Below are positions 31,384 through 38,720 of a stretch of DNA of 56,723 nucleotides, one piece after another. The notes below the pieces were generated by a model. That model saw only the letters and a list, made by a program, of their open reading frames with translations, was not told the DNA's origin and did no database searches. The DNA is from a virus, in the IMG/VR virus record IMGVR_UViG_3300010392_000751, positions 1 through 56,723 of that record; one strand, written 5' to 3'. The position numbers and the translations under genes were made by a program. Positions within the stretch are counted from its first letter, which is position 1; the number at the start of each line of letters is the position of its first letter.

Positions 31384-32360
31384 GCGAACATCTCCAGTTG
31401 AATGACCTCGGCCTTCGCCCTGAGGCTGGCCTTGATCCCGCCCCAAGTGTCGGCCATGGCGTTGGCGATGCCGGCGTAGGTCTTGCCGCGCTTGTGGCCA
31501 CGATCGGAGCAGGGCCCCATCGAGTCGGCGCCGCACGGAGACTGGTTGCCCCATCGCTTGACCATCTTGCCCTTGTACTCGATGACCCGCGGCTCGATGA
31601 AGTCGGCCGGATCTGGCACCAGCTCCTCGAGGCCGTCGAGCCAGAGCCCTGTCGTCTTGCTGACGTCATGCCCGAACTGGTACGGATGGATCTCCTGATC
31701 GGCTTTGCGGATCGCGGTGCCGATGCGTCCTCGAGGATTCTCGAGTGCGGATCTCGTCACCTTGGCGCCGAACAGATCTCGGACAAACTCCAGAGCCTCG
31801 TCGCTCTTGGCAGCTCGGCCCGGATGCTTGGCCGCATGTTTCGGCAGGCATCTCCAGAGCTGAGCTGAGGTCAGGTAGGTGCATGGCGGGAAGCTGACCA
31901 TCATGTCGTAGCCGTCATCCATGATCTCGCGGACATCACCGACATGGTGCTTGCCCGGTGAGGCGGTCTCTAGGATGTCGCAGGAGGTCGCGTCGTGGCC
32001 TCGAGCGGTGAAGGCATCTCTCAGGGTGCCAGACCACTCACAGGCGACGAGGATGCGGCTCAGGGCGAATCCAGCGGCCTTGCTCCGTGTCCATGCGTCC
32101 TCGATCTCGTCCGCAAAGTCGGACCAGCTCCAGTCGTTCCCGGTGAAGTCCTGCAGGCCAGACCACTGACGATTGATCGCCTCGGCCATCAGATCGTTGG
32201 CGTCGGTGTAGTCGTGGACATGGTCAACAGCAGGGTCGGTCTCCGCGGCGTTGCGATCTCGGATCGCTTGCAGCTCAGCCTCGGAGTGTGCCGCTCGAAC
32301 GACCGCGGAAAAGTCCGCGGCCAGACGAGTGACATCGAGCCGATGTAGGCGCTCGATCAT
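31380..32360 (-). CDS. DNA cytosine methyltransferase-like protein with extra N-terminal domain
   Basis: This is a 326-residue protein. From about residue 102 it follows the phage cytosine-methyltransferase-like pattern: ILVACEWSGTLRDAFTARGH (SAM-binding strand and loop), SCDIL, then SFPPCTYLT with the catalytic-type Pro-Pro-Cys at 158-160, ENPRGRIG, and a C-terminal GNQSPCG ... RGKTYAGIANAMADTW region. The first 100 residues are a separate acidic domain (DLMAEAINRQWSGLQ, WSWSDFADEIEDAW) not usual for this group. Likely it modifies phage DNA against restriction or prepares a modified base. Substrate and modification cannot be read from sequence. Confidence 0.8.
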   Translation of the reverse strand: MIERLHRLDVTRLAADFSAVVRAAHSEAELQAIRDRNAAETDPAVDHVHDYTDANDLMAEAINRQWSGLQDFTGNDWSWSDFADEIEDAWTRSKAAGFALSRILVACEWSGTLRDAFTARGHDATSCDILETASPGKHHVGDVREIMDDGYDMMVSFPPCTYLTSAQLWRCLPKHAAKHPGRAAKSDEALEFVRDLFGAKVTRSALENPRGRIGTAIRKADQEIHPYQFGHDVSKTTGLWLDGLEELVPDPADFIEPRVIEYKGKMVKRWGNQSPCGADSMGPCSDRGHKRGKTYAGIANAMADTWGGIKASLRAKAEVIQLEMFA

Positions 32361-32725
32361 GCTACGTGCTCGCCCTGCGTGTTGGCAGGATCGAAGAACT
32401 CAGCGACGGCCTGCTTCAGGTCGGCCTGATAGTTCGACATGGCACGGTAGCCCTGCTCCTCGAGGCTGCGCTCAGTGAACGCGCCGCCAAGGTCCCGAAG
32501 GCAAGCCGTGACGTTCATCAGCTTGGCCTCGATGCTTCCTCGGCTGCGGTCCTTGAGAGGTGCCTCAGGGTTCTGGATCGAGCCGTCCAAGCGGACGCCT
32601 CGGACTGCTCTGACCATCTGCGCCTTGTTGTACTCGGCGCCGGTCAGGACGTACTCGGACATGAGCCAGTACAGGCCGATGACGGCCGTGTTCTCAGCGG
32701 GTGTCCATTTTGGTTGTCGTGTCAT
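32357..32725 (-). CDS. Homologue of an N-terminal domain found before DUF3883/HNH proteins
   Basis: This is a 122-residue protein with CGCGAGGA upstream of the ATG. WTPAENTAVIGLYWLMSEYVLTGAEYNKAQ ... RSRGSIEAKLMNVTACLRDLG ... GYRAMSNYQADLKQAV follows a domain pattern that I recall from the N terminus of larger bacterial proteins with DUF3883 or nuclease domains, where it probably recognises a partner. Here it stands alone. It overlaps the methyltransferase start by 4 bases, suggesting joint expression in a DNA-modification or anti-defence role, which is inference. Confidence 0.55.
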   Translation of the reverse strand: MTRQPKWTPAENTAVIGLYWLMSEYVLTGAEYNKAQMVRAVRGVRLDGSIQNPEAPLKDRSRGSIEAKLMNVTACLRDLGGAFTERSLEEQGYRAMSNYQADLKQAVAEFFDPANTQGEHVA

Positions 32726-32795
32726 TTTCTAGTCCTCGCGTTCGATGGCAAAATTACCACCAGTGAGCACCCCGCAGGATGCTCTAGCTGGCAAC

Positions 32796-33347
32796 TCAGC
32801 AGATCTCCGTGGCACATGCCTCGCAGACGTTGTGGCCGTGGACCAAGTACTCAGCGTCGGCAGGACACATGAAGCACTTTGGCGTGGCCTTGGTCTCCTC
32901 GGCCGGCACCAGCAGCTCGATGGCGATGTCCTGCCCTGCCCAGTCCTCGTAGATGTCGTAGTCCATCCAGTCGCCCTTCTGGGCCTGCATGTACTCCCCG
33001 AAGTTCTCGTAGATGTCGAAGCCTCCGGCCAGATGGATCGCGGCCAGACGGTGTCCTCCTCGAGCCTCAGGCTGTGGACTGTAGTGCTTGGCCCAGTTCT
33101 GGGCGTGGGCCTTCAGGTAGCCGACTGTCAGCTCCTTGGCGCTGATGTAGTCAGGGCCTCCGAGATCGTCGTTGCGCTCGCCAGTCTCGTCGAGAGCGAT
33201 GATCTCCACGCCTCGGCCTACGATGTGGCAGCGAGCGTGACAGTGCTTCTCGGCCTCGGCCTTGACTCTGGTGCAGTCAGCCCGGTAGGCCTTGATGGCA
33301 GCCGATACGCTGGCTGGTGAGCGGTCGATCGTTTTGAACTGTTCCAT
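32796..33347 (-). CDS. Unknown protein with C-terminal zinc cluster
   Basis: This is a 183-residue acidic protein. The ATG at 33347 follows CGCGAGGA. The N-terminal part is helical with CHARCH near residue 36. The central part is acidic and Trp/Tyr-rich (GDWMDYDIYEDWAGQD). The C-terminal 35 residues carry CFMC ... CEAC ... C, a zinc-ribbon-like cluster. No family was recognised. It is separated by 70 bases from the next gene. Confidence 0.65.
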   Translation of the reverse strand: MEQFKTIDRSPASVSAAIKAYRADCTRVKAEAEKHCHARCHIVGRGVEIIALDETGERNDDLGGPDYISAKELTVGYLKAHAQNWAKHYSPQPEARGGHRLAAIHLAGGFDIYENFGEYMQAQKGDWMDYDIYEDWAGQDIAIELLVPAEETKATPKCFMCPADAEYLVHGHNVCEACATEIC

Positions 33348-33369
33348 GGTGTTTCCTCGCGGTTGTGGT

Positions 33370-34371
33370 CTAACAGGTTCTCAGGTCCGCAGCGTTGCCG
33401 CCTTTGGCCTTGAGTCGATTGGCCTGCGCCAGACACCAGTCAGGGTCAGCGATGACCTTGCCGTTGCTGTCGCAGACGTTGTTCATCCGTGCCCAGTGGT
33501 TCCAAGCGAACGACCGGCCTAGCCCGACTGTTGTCGAGGTCGACGGCCAGCGTTTGCCTGACCCGATCAGCTCCATGAAGCCGGCGCCCATTTCGATCTC
33601 ATCGAAGCGGGTGTGATGTCCGGTCATGGCGATGACCTCGAGCTCAAGGGCCTTCTCGAAGAGCTCAGGGTGAGCGCCTGCCAGCCACCACAATTCCCAC
33701 TTCTGGGATGCGGGGCAAAAGTAGCAGGCGCTCTTGATCGGTACGGGTAGTCCCTCGTCGAGGATTAACGCGATGCACTCCTCCCGAGCCATACCGATTT
33801 GCTGCAGCGGATAGCGATACTCGAAGCAAGCATCGCTCTCCTTGAGTTTCTTGGATCTGCGGAGATCTGCCGGCCCTGCATCGTAGCCGATCAGCTTGAC
33901 TGGTTTGACGCCGCGATCCTGGGCCCCAAGCCATACGGGGTGCGGGTCTCGAGCGTTTGGCCCGGACTTGCATCCCTTGAGAAATTGGTCCTGCGGTCCC
34001 TGCTTCCATTTGATGCTGCAGCTCTTCATTCCGAAGGCCAGCGATGGCAGAGTCTCGTTGCTTGTGCAGTTCCCGGTGAGGTCATCGTAGCCGGTCTCAG
34101 GCTTGGTTAGCTTCGTGCAGACTGTGACCTCAGGGAAGCCGACCGATCGGCACCACTCGCTCATGGTCTCGACCATGGCGTAGGTCTCAGGCTTCTCAGC
34201 TCCGACATCGGCAAACGTGATTAGGTCCGGCGTTATGCCCTGCCGGTGAAGGGCGATCAGCATGGCCGTCGAGTCGACGCCAGCTCCGTAACAGACCACG
34301 ATCGGAGAGCCCTCAGGGAGCTCGATCCGACCGGGTCGTGATACGGGGAAAAGGTCAATCTGTCGGCGCAT
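33370..34371 (-). CDS. PP-loop ATPase, PAPS-reductase/alpha-hydrolase-like
   Basis: This is a 333-residue protein. YGAGVDSTAML (residues 28-38) is a PP-loop that binds ATP and adenylates a substrate. LITFADVGAEKPETY follows as in PAPS reductase-like enzymes. A second half contains CTSNETLPSLAFGMKSCSIKWK and CYFCPASQKWE, Cys clusters that might hold an iron-sulphur or zinc site. Related PP-loop enzymes include DndC and QueC types, which modify DNA or tRNA by sulphuration or deazapurine synthesis. The single gene, without other Dnd or Que genes, does not identify the product. It neighbours a methyltransferase-like gene, which favours DNA modification or anti-restriction. Confidence 0.8.
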   Translation of the reverse strand: MRRQIDLFPVSRPGRIELPEGSPIVVCYGAGVDSTAMLIALHRQGITPDLITFADVGAEKPETYAMVETMSEWCRSVGFPEVTVCTKLTKPETGYDDLTGNCTSNETLPSLAFGMKSCSIKWKQGPQDQFLKGCKSGPNARDPHPVWLGAQDRGVKPVKLIGYDAGPADLRRSKKLKESDACFEYRYPLQQIGMAREECIALILDEGLPVPIKSACYFCPASQKWELWWLAGAHPELFEKALELEVIAMTGHHTRFDEIEMGAGFMELIGSGKRWPSTSTTVGLGRSFAWNHWARMNNVCDSNGKVIADPDWCLAQANRLKAKGGNAADLRTC

Positions 34372-34895
34372 CAGAACAGCTCCAGATTGTCTTGCTTCTT
34401 GTACTTGCGGAATGAGCGCCAGTCGCTTGAGCCCTTCGGCAGCTTGCGAGCCTTCGGTGCTGGCTGCGGTGCTGGTGCATTGGCATTGCGGGTCACTTCG
34501 TAGACTGCTGCGATCCGATGCCGGCGACCTTGCGACCAGTCAATGACGTTGCCATCGACCAGTGCTGCTACGTGGCCTCGGACCAAAATGCAGAATGAGC
34601 CGGAGCGGAATGCCCGGTCACGTTCAGCGGTAATCATGGTCTTGGCCCGGTACTCGCTGCGGTCCATTTTGCGCATCGTGAATCCGAGCGCCTCGGCAGC
34701 CTTGGGGCCTTCGATGAACCAGTGACAGCCCTTCCGATTCTTGCGGCCCTGCTTCTTGAGCTGAGCGTGGCAAGTGTCGTAGTCCAGACCTGTCGAGGCA
34801 GTCAGAGCACGTACTGTGCAGTCGTTGGTTTCGCCGTGAGCCTCGGACTTCAGAGACATGGCATCCCAGAGCTGCTTGCTGTTGGTATCCATCAT
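34371..34895 (-). CDS. Unknown basic protein (possible cysteine-peptidase-like fold)
   Basis: This is a 174-residue protein with ATG at 34895 (second Met at 34892) behind GGAGGG. The N-terminal half has ETNDCTVRALTASTGLDYDTCHAQLKKQG and later SGSFCILVRGHVAALVDGNVIDW. A Cys followed by a helix, then a Gly-His-strand pattern and N-x-x-D, resembles C39/papain-like or toxin-immunity-type peptidase folds common in phages. The C-terminal tail is basic (PKARKLPKGSSDWRSFRKYK). The assignment is tentative. It overlaps neighbours at both ends. Confidence 0.6.
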   Translation of the reverse strand: MMDTNSKQLWDAMSLKSEAHGETNDCTVRALTASTGLDYDTCHAQLKKQGRKNRKGCHWFIEGPKAAEALGFTMRKMDRSEYRAKTMITAERDRAFRSGSFCILVRGHVAALVDGNVIDWSQGRRHRIAAVYEVTRNANAPAPQPAPKARKLPKGSSDWRSFRKYKKQDNLELF

Positions 34896-34984
34896 GCTGC
34901 AGCCCTCCAGATGTGGAGAGCCTGCTTGACGATTAAGACGACCAGCCATCCGAGACCGCCGATCAGTGTGATTGCTTCGTTCAT
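34892..34984 (-). CDS. Tiny membrane protein, first gene of the accessory block
   Basis: This is a 30-residue protein, MNEAITLIGGLGWLVVLIVK then a short basic/aromatic tail. It is essentially one membrane helix. CGCGAGGA (34992-34999 on the plus strand as TCCTCGCG) sits at the right distance, and the stop overlaps the next ATG. The strong ribosome-binding element and coupling argue that it is real despite its size. Function is unknown; it may also serve as a translated leader. Confidence 0.6.
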   Translation of the reverse strand: MNEAITLIGGLGWLVVLIVKQALHIWRAAA

Positions 34985-35198
34985 GTTGTAGTCCTCGCGT
35001 TTGTCGTTGTGGCTAACCGCTCCCGGTTGGCCGAAGGCCACCTTGCCCGGAAATCCTTTCCGCTGTCAACCCCTCGAGGCAAAAAGAGTTAAGATCGGCG
35101 CACCTACTAGCCTTCGGAGAGCGACCTTGCAGGCAACATCACCAAAGACCGTAAAGGATGCGCAGGTTTCTACTGCTGCTCCGAGAAGGTCAGGAGCC
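34985..35198. promoter_or_regulatory. Divergent control region between accessory and late blocks
   Basis: The accessory block starts leftward at 34984 and the terminase genes go rightward. On the minus strand a TTGACA lies near 35053-35058 but no good -10 follows at the usual distance. Hairpins AACCG-CTCC-CGGTT and GGCC-GAA-GGCC (about 35010-35040) and the inverted repeat GGAAA-TCC-TTTCC near 35044-35056 are present. On the plus strand TAAGAT near 35091 is a possible -10. No promoter is certain. Confidence 0.45.
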
Positions 35199-35735
35199 GT
35201 GACGATCTTCACTCCCGCTCTGTTCACCAGCATTTGCGACCGCATCAGTCAGGGCGAGTCCCTGAGGAGTGTTTGCCGGGACCCGGAAATGCCGCACAAG
35301 TCAACAGTGCTGCGATGGCTTCGGGAAAAGCCTGAGCTGAGAGACCAGTATTGCGCAGCGCGCGACGACCTGATGGAGTACTGGGCCTCGGACATCCTCG
35401 AGATTGCCGACGATGGCACGATGGACACCATGCCGGGGCTCAACAAGTACGGCGACGAGGTCATGGTGGCCAACCATGCGAACGTCCAGCGGGACAAGCT
35501 GCGCATCCATGCTCGCCAGTGGCTCCTCGGCAAACTGAAGCCCAAGGTCTACGGCGATCGGGTCGAGCTCGAGCATTCCGGCGAGGTCCTTCACACTGTA
35601 GACATCACCACGCTGTCGGCCCGAGAGAAGATGCGGCGCCTCGCTCTGTTCATGCTGGAGGACCGGGCGGCCGGCGAAGTCATAGACGGTGAATCGACTG
35701 TAATGACAGACAAGCCCGACGCTGCAAGTGACTGA
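35127..35735 (+). CDS. Terminase small subunit
   Basis: This protein is predicted to recognise phage DNA for packaging. The frame is open from 35001. Possible starts are a TTG at 35127 with GGAG at normal distance (202 residues) or a GTG at 35199 (178 residues). The core is typical of the small terminase group: TPALFTSICDRISQGESLRS ... MPHKSTVLRWLREKPELRDQ (an N-terminal helix-turn-helix), then ASDILEIADDG, and VQRDKLRIHARQWLLGKLKPKVYGDR. The large subunit follows four genes later, and several short genes lie between. Confidence 0.8.
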   Translation: MQATSPKTVKDAQVSTAAPRRSGAVTIFTPALFTSICDRISQGESLRSVCRDPEMPHKSTVLRWLREKPELRDQYCAARDDLMEYWASDILEIADDGTMDTMPGLNKYGDEVMVANHANVQRDKLRIHARQWLLGKLKPKVYGDRVELEHSGEVLHTVDITTLSAREKMRRLALFMLEDRAAGEVIDGESTVMTDKPDAASD

Positions 35736-35759
35736 TCTGCCGGCCGTTAATCGTCAATT

Positions 35760-35775
35760 TGGACAATGTCCAAAA
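35760..35775. promoter_or_regulatory. Shared palindromic site, copy 2
   Basis: TGGACAATGTCCAAAA, identical to 19398-19413, lies 25 bases after the small terminase stop. Here the palindrome is longer, TTTGGACAATGTCCAAA (35758-35774), a perfect 17-base odd palindrome centred on A35766. The gap 35736-35891 also contains a G-run, a TTATAT, a short GGGC-CTCA-GCCC hairpin followed by TTTTT, and an A tract. No convincing promoter was found. Confidence 0.5.
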
Positions 35776-35891
35776 CATTGCGACGATCGCAAGGGGGGGT
35801 GGCCTTATATCGAGGCGGGGCCCGGTGGCGCGGAATCAGCCGTGGACTTTAGGGCCTCAGCCCACAGTTTTTCCAAAAAAAAATTCAGTTG

Positions 35892-36086
35892 ATGGCTATG
35901 CGTCCCATATCTAGCTACAGGCGGTTGAATCGCATTCCCGCGGAAGGATGGAAGGCCCGATGGCATCGCCTCACCGGCCGGGAGCCCGAAGGCTTTTGTG
36001 CCAAACGAATTGAGCCCGATCGCTTGGAAGCGGTTGCAGAATTGGCTGGATGCCCGAAAAAAAATCGAGGAGATGGAGATGATTGA
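35892..36086 (+). CDS. Small basic protein between terminase genes
   Basis: This is a 64-residue protein rich in Arg, Ala and Glu (MRPISSYRRLNRIPAEGWKA ... GREPEGFCAKRIE). The ATG at 35892 has no good ribosome-binding site, and a second ATG at 35898 is possible. Its stop overlaps the next start (ATGATTGA). No family was recognised. Confidence 0.45.
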   Translation: MAMRPISSYRRLNRIPAEGWKARWHRLTGREPEGFCAKRIEPDRLEAVAELAGCPKKNRGDGDD

Positions 36087-36267
36087 GTGGATCCTGGTTG
36101 TGTGGTTGGTTTCGTGCCCGGTGGATGGGGTGTGTTCTTTGGCGCCGGCATTTGAGGTCGGCACGTATCGCCAGCTTGAAAGGTGCGAGGCGTCCCGCGA
36201 CACCGTGAAAACGGGTCGCAGCGATGTCGGATTTATTGCCCGGTGTATTGAGCGGGACAAGCAATGA
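36079..36267 (+). CDS. Small exported or membrane-anchored protein
   Basis: This is a 62-residue protein. I start at 36079, where GAGGAGA precedes the ATG; a longer frame from 35998 exists. The N terminus MIEWILVVWLVSCPVDG is hydrophobic with a Cys, possibly a signal peptide or short anchor. The rest is polar with three more Cys. It overlaps the next ATG by 4 bases. No family was recognised. Confidence 0.5.
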   Translation: MIEWILVVWLVSCPVDGVCSLAPAFEVGTYRQLERCEASRDTVKTGRSDVGFIARCIERDKQ

Positions 36268-36692
36268 GCCGGAAAAAGTTGAGCCTGCCGGCCAGAAGCG
36301 GTGCTGATGTGGTGGATGACTGGCCGCCGAACATCGAGGACATCCGGGCGGTGTTGCCGGTAACGGATCGGAATATCTTTGCTTACGGGCACACCATCTA
36401 CAATCCGGGCGGTGGTCGATTGCCGCTGGAGCTGATCGCGCATGAGGAGGTCCATTTTCAGCAGCAGGCCGAAGAGGGCCCGGTGAAGTGGTGGGCCAAG
36501 TTTTTAGCGGACCCAAAATTTCGGCTCGATCAGGAGATCCCGGCGCACCGTGTCGAGCATCGCGTGTTCTGCAAGTACAATCGGGATCGCAACGAGCAGG
36601 CGCAGCATTTGAGGCGACTGGGTCAGCGTCTTGCTGCGCCGATGTATGGTAGTTTGCTGACCGTGAATCAAGCGATGAAGGCAATCCGATGA
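36264..36692 (+). CDS. HExxH protein (zinc-metallopeptidase-like)
   Basis: This is a 142-residue protein. ELIAHEEVHFQQQ (H60-E61-x-x-H64) is an HExxH zinc motif followed by a charged helix. YGHTIYNPGGG lies just before it, as an active-site-leading strand would. About 25 residues on, DQEIPAHRVEHRVFCKYN could give a third ligand. The 97-residue protein at 50848-51141 has the same layout (FRHEMEHVYQVKRDGW ... YELEARDRE). These small domains resemble minimal gluzincin-like folds seen next to phage structural genes. The substrate is unknown and a purely structural role is possible. Confidence 0.65.
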   Translation: MSRKKLSLPARSGADVVDDWPPNIEDIRAVLPVTDRNIFAYGHTIYNPGGGRLPLELIAHEEVHFQQQAEEGPVKWWAKFLADPKFRLDQEIPAHRVEHRVFCKYNRDRNEQAQHLRRLGQRLAAPMYGSLLTVNQAMKAIR

Positions 36693-38335
36693 CGGCAGAA
36701 TCCGCTTTAATCAACGAGCTGGTCACAAAATACGACGCTTTGCCGCCTGAAAAGCAGGCCGAGATGGATGCGCTGGTGAAGGAGCGATCTGAGGGCCGGC
36801 TGTGGATGCCCACGCCAGGGCCGCAGTATGACGCGGTCAATTGTCAGGCTGATGTGCTGCTCTACGGTGGCTCGGGAGGATCCGGCAAAACCGACCTGAT
36901 TCTCGGGCTGGCCTTCACCGAGCACCAGAAAACGCTCATCATCCGAAAACATTACACCGATCTGACCGGCTTGACCGATCGCGCCAAGGAGATCAACGGC
37001 GGCGATAAGGGTTACAACGGATCCAAGCCACGACTGACCACAGCGGACGGTCGCATCATAGATTTTGGTGGTATCGCAAAACCGGGCGACGAGGATCACT
37101 GGCAGGGCCGCGCGCATGATCTTCTGGCGATTGACGAGGTGGTGCAGAATCGTGAGGCCGCGATTCGCTTTCTCATGGGTTGGGTGCGCTCAGCAGACGA
37201 GGGCCAGCGATGTCGCGTCATTCTGGCCTCGAATCCTCCGACCACATCAGCAGGCGACTGGATCATCCCGATGTTTGCGCCGTGGCTGGATAATCGCTAC
37301 GAGCGTCCCGCTGAGCCCGGTGAGCTCAGATGGGTGGTGACGCTGGTCGATGATTCGGGAAAATCTTTCGACTACTGGGTCGAGGGCCCGGATGTCAGAA
37401 TTCCATCAGGGAGAAACCACGATGACGGATCGCCTCGATACCTCAAGCCCGAGTCACGAACATTTATCCCAGGACGACTGGACGATAATCCGTTCCTTGC
37501 TGACGATGGCAAATACGCTGCCAAACTGGACGCACTCCAAGAGCCTTTGCGATCAGCTATCCGCGACGGCAATTTCATGGCTGCTCGACAAGACGAGCCC
37601 GATCAGCTTGTCCCTACCGATTGGGTCATTGCTGCGCAAAATCGCTGGCAGGCCGACTATTTCGGATCGCCTCCGCTTAATGTGCCTATGTGCGCTATCG
37701 GTGTTGATGGGGCGTCAAAACGCGACGAAGCGGTCCTCGCTCCTCGATACGATGGCTTCTACCCTGCTGTCATAGCGACACCGGGCAACGAGACTCCGCA
37801 CGGCCGCGATCTGGCCGCTCTGGTGCTGAAACATCGCAAGCACTCCGCGATCCCGGTGATTGACTGCGGCGAGCGCACTGGCGCCGAGGCGTATGCGCAT
37901 CTCGAGGAAAATGGCGTCGACTGTATGCGTCACGTTGGCATGGATAAATCGAACGCCAGAACCAAGACCAAGCAGCTCAAATTCTTCAACAAGCGCGCCG
38001 AGGTCTACTGGAAATTCATGGAGGCGCTGGACCCGGAGCAGGACGGTGGATCCCCGATCGCGCTGCCTGACGATCCTATGCTGAAAGCGGATCTCACCAT
38101 CCTGACATGGGAGCTGACGCCGAACGGCATCAAGGTGATGAGCAAAAAAGACGCGGTCGCGATACTGGGCCGCTCCCCCGATCGCGGCGATGCCGTGGTG
38201 CAGGCGTGGAGCTCTGGTCCTCGAGCGGTCACGCATCTGCATGAGTGGCGAAAAGATCAGCTTGCGGGTACGATGCTCGGCAACGTCAATCGACGGCCGT
38301 CTGTCAATCTGGGACCAAGGAGAAGGAACCGATGA
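36689..38335 (+). CDS. Terminase large subunit
   Basis: This 548-residue DNA-packaging motor has an ATPase domain with Walker A GGSGGSGKT (residues 60-68), Walker B LLAIDE (145-150) and the coupling motif ASNPP (180-184). The C-terminal RNase H-like nuclease domain shows IGVDGASKRDE with D340, then VIDCGERTG with D392, and the closing GRSPDRGDAVVQAW. The start overlaps the HExxH gene. It works with the portal encoded two genes downstream to fill the head. Length and motifs fit the family. Confidence 0.95.
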   Translation: MTAESALINELVTKYDALPPEKQAEMDALVKERSEGRLWMPTPGPQYDAVNCQADVLLYGGSGGSGKTDLILGLAFTEHQKTLIIRKHYTDLTGLTDRAKEINGGDKGYNGSKPRLTTADGRIIDFGGIAKPGDEDHWQGRAHDLLAIDEVVQNREAAIRFLMGWVRSADEGQRCRVILASNPPTTSAGDWIIPMFAPWLDNRYERPAEPGELRWVVTLVDDSGKSFDYWVEGPDVRIPSGRNHDDGSPRYLKPESRTFIPGRLDDNPFLADDGKYAAKLDALQEPLRSAIRDGNFMAARQDEPDQLVPTDWVIAAQNRWQADYFGSPPLNVPMCAIGVDGASKRDEAVLAPRYDGFYPAVIATPGNETPHGRDLAALVLKHRKHSAIPVIDCGERTGAEAYAHLEENGVDCMRHVGMDKSNARTKTKQLKFFNKRAEVYWKFMEALDPEQDGGSPIALPDDPMLKADLTILTWELTPNGIKVMSKKDAVAILGRSPDRGDAVVQAWSSGPRAVTHLHEWRKDQLAGTMLGNVNRRPSVNLGPRRRNR

Positions 38336-38574
38336 GTGGATTGAAAAACACCAGCAAGCGAATTATGAATGCGTCTGTTGGCAGGGGCTACATGACCAAC
38401 GAGGAACGGCGCCAAAAGAAAAAAGGCAAGATCAAAAAGGCCAAGGATAAAATGTTCCAATCCGCAGCACTCCCAGACGAGGAAGAGATCCGGCTGGTTG
38501 AGCGCAGGAAAGCGGCCAAGCGCCGCGGCTCCCGCGCCCAGACAGTGTTGACAGATCTCGATACCCTGGGCTGA
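38332..38574 (+). CDS. Small basic protein after TerL
   Basis: This is an 80-residue protein, extremely Lys/Arg-rich (RRQKKKGKIKKAKDKMFQSA, RKAAKRRGSRAQ), with AAGGAG upstream of the ATG at 38332. It overlaps TerL by 4 bases and the next gene by one base. Several similar small basic proteins lie between the head genes. They may be head-interior, DNA-condensing or ejected proteins. Confidence 0.6.
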   Translation: MSGLKNTSKRIMNASVGRGYMTNEERRQKKKGKIKKAKDKMFQSAALPDEEEIRLVERRKAAKRRGSRAQTVLTDLDTLG

Positions 38575-38720
38575 TGGGCGCGCTCGAGACCACGGTCGGC
38601 GGTGTTGGCTACAGCCATTACCGTGAGAACAAAAAGCGCAAGGCCAAGAAGCTAACCAAAGAACAACGCAAGGGCCAAGAAATCATCAGCGCCCTGACTC
38701 CCAAGAAGAAAGCAGCATGA
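38574..38720 (+). CDS. Tiny basic protein before portal
   Basis: This is a 48-residue protein with a Gly/Tyr-containing start (MGALETTVGGVGYSHYREN) and a Lys-rich tail (KKRKAKKLTKEQRKGQE, ALTPKKKAA). The ATG overlaps the previous stop and its stop overlaps the portal ATG. Context suggests a minor head protein. Confidence 0.55.
   Translation: MGALETTVGGVGYSHYRENKKRKAKKLTKEQRKGQEIISALTPKKKAA

Noticed and set aside
35850-35872. Terminator GGGC-CTCA-GCCC followed by TTTTT
   Set aside because: The stem has only four base pairs and the T run starts four bases after it, so it is too weak to call.
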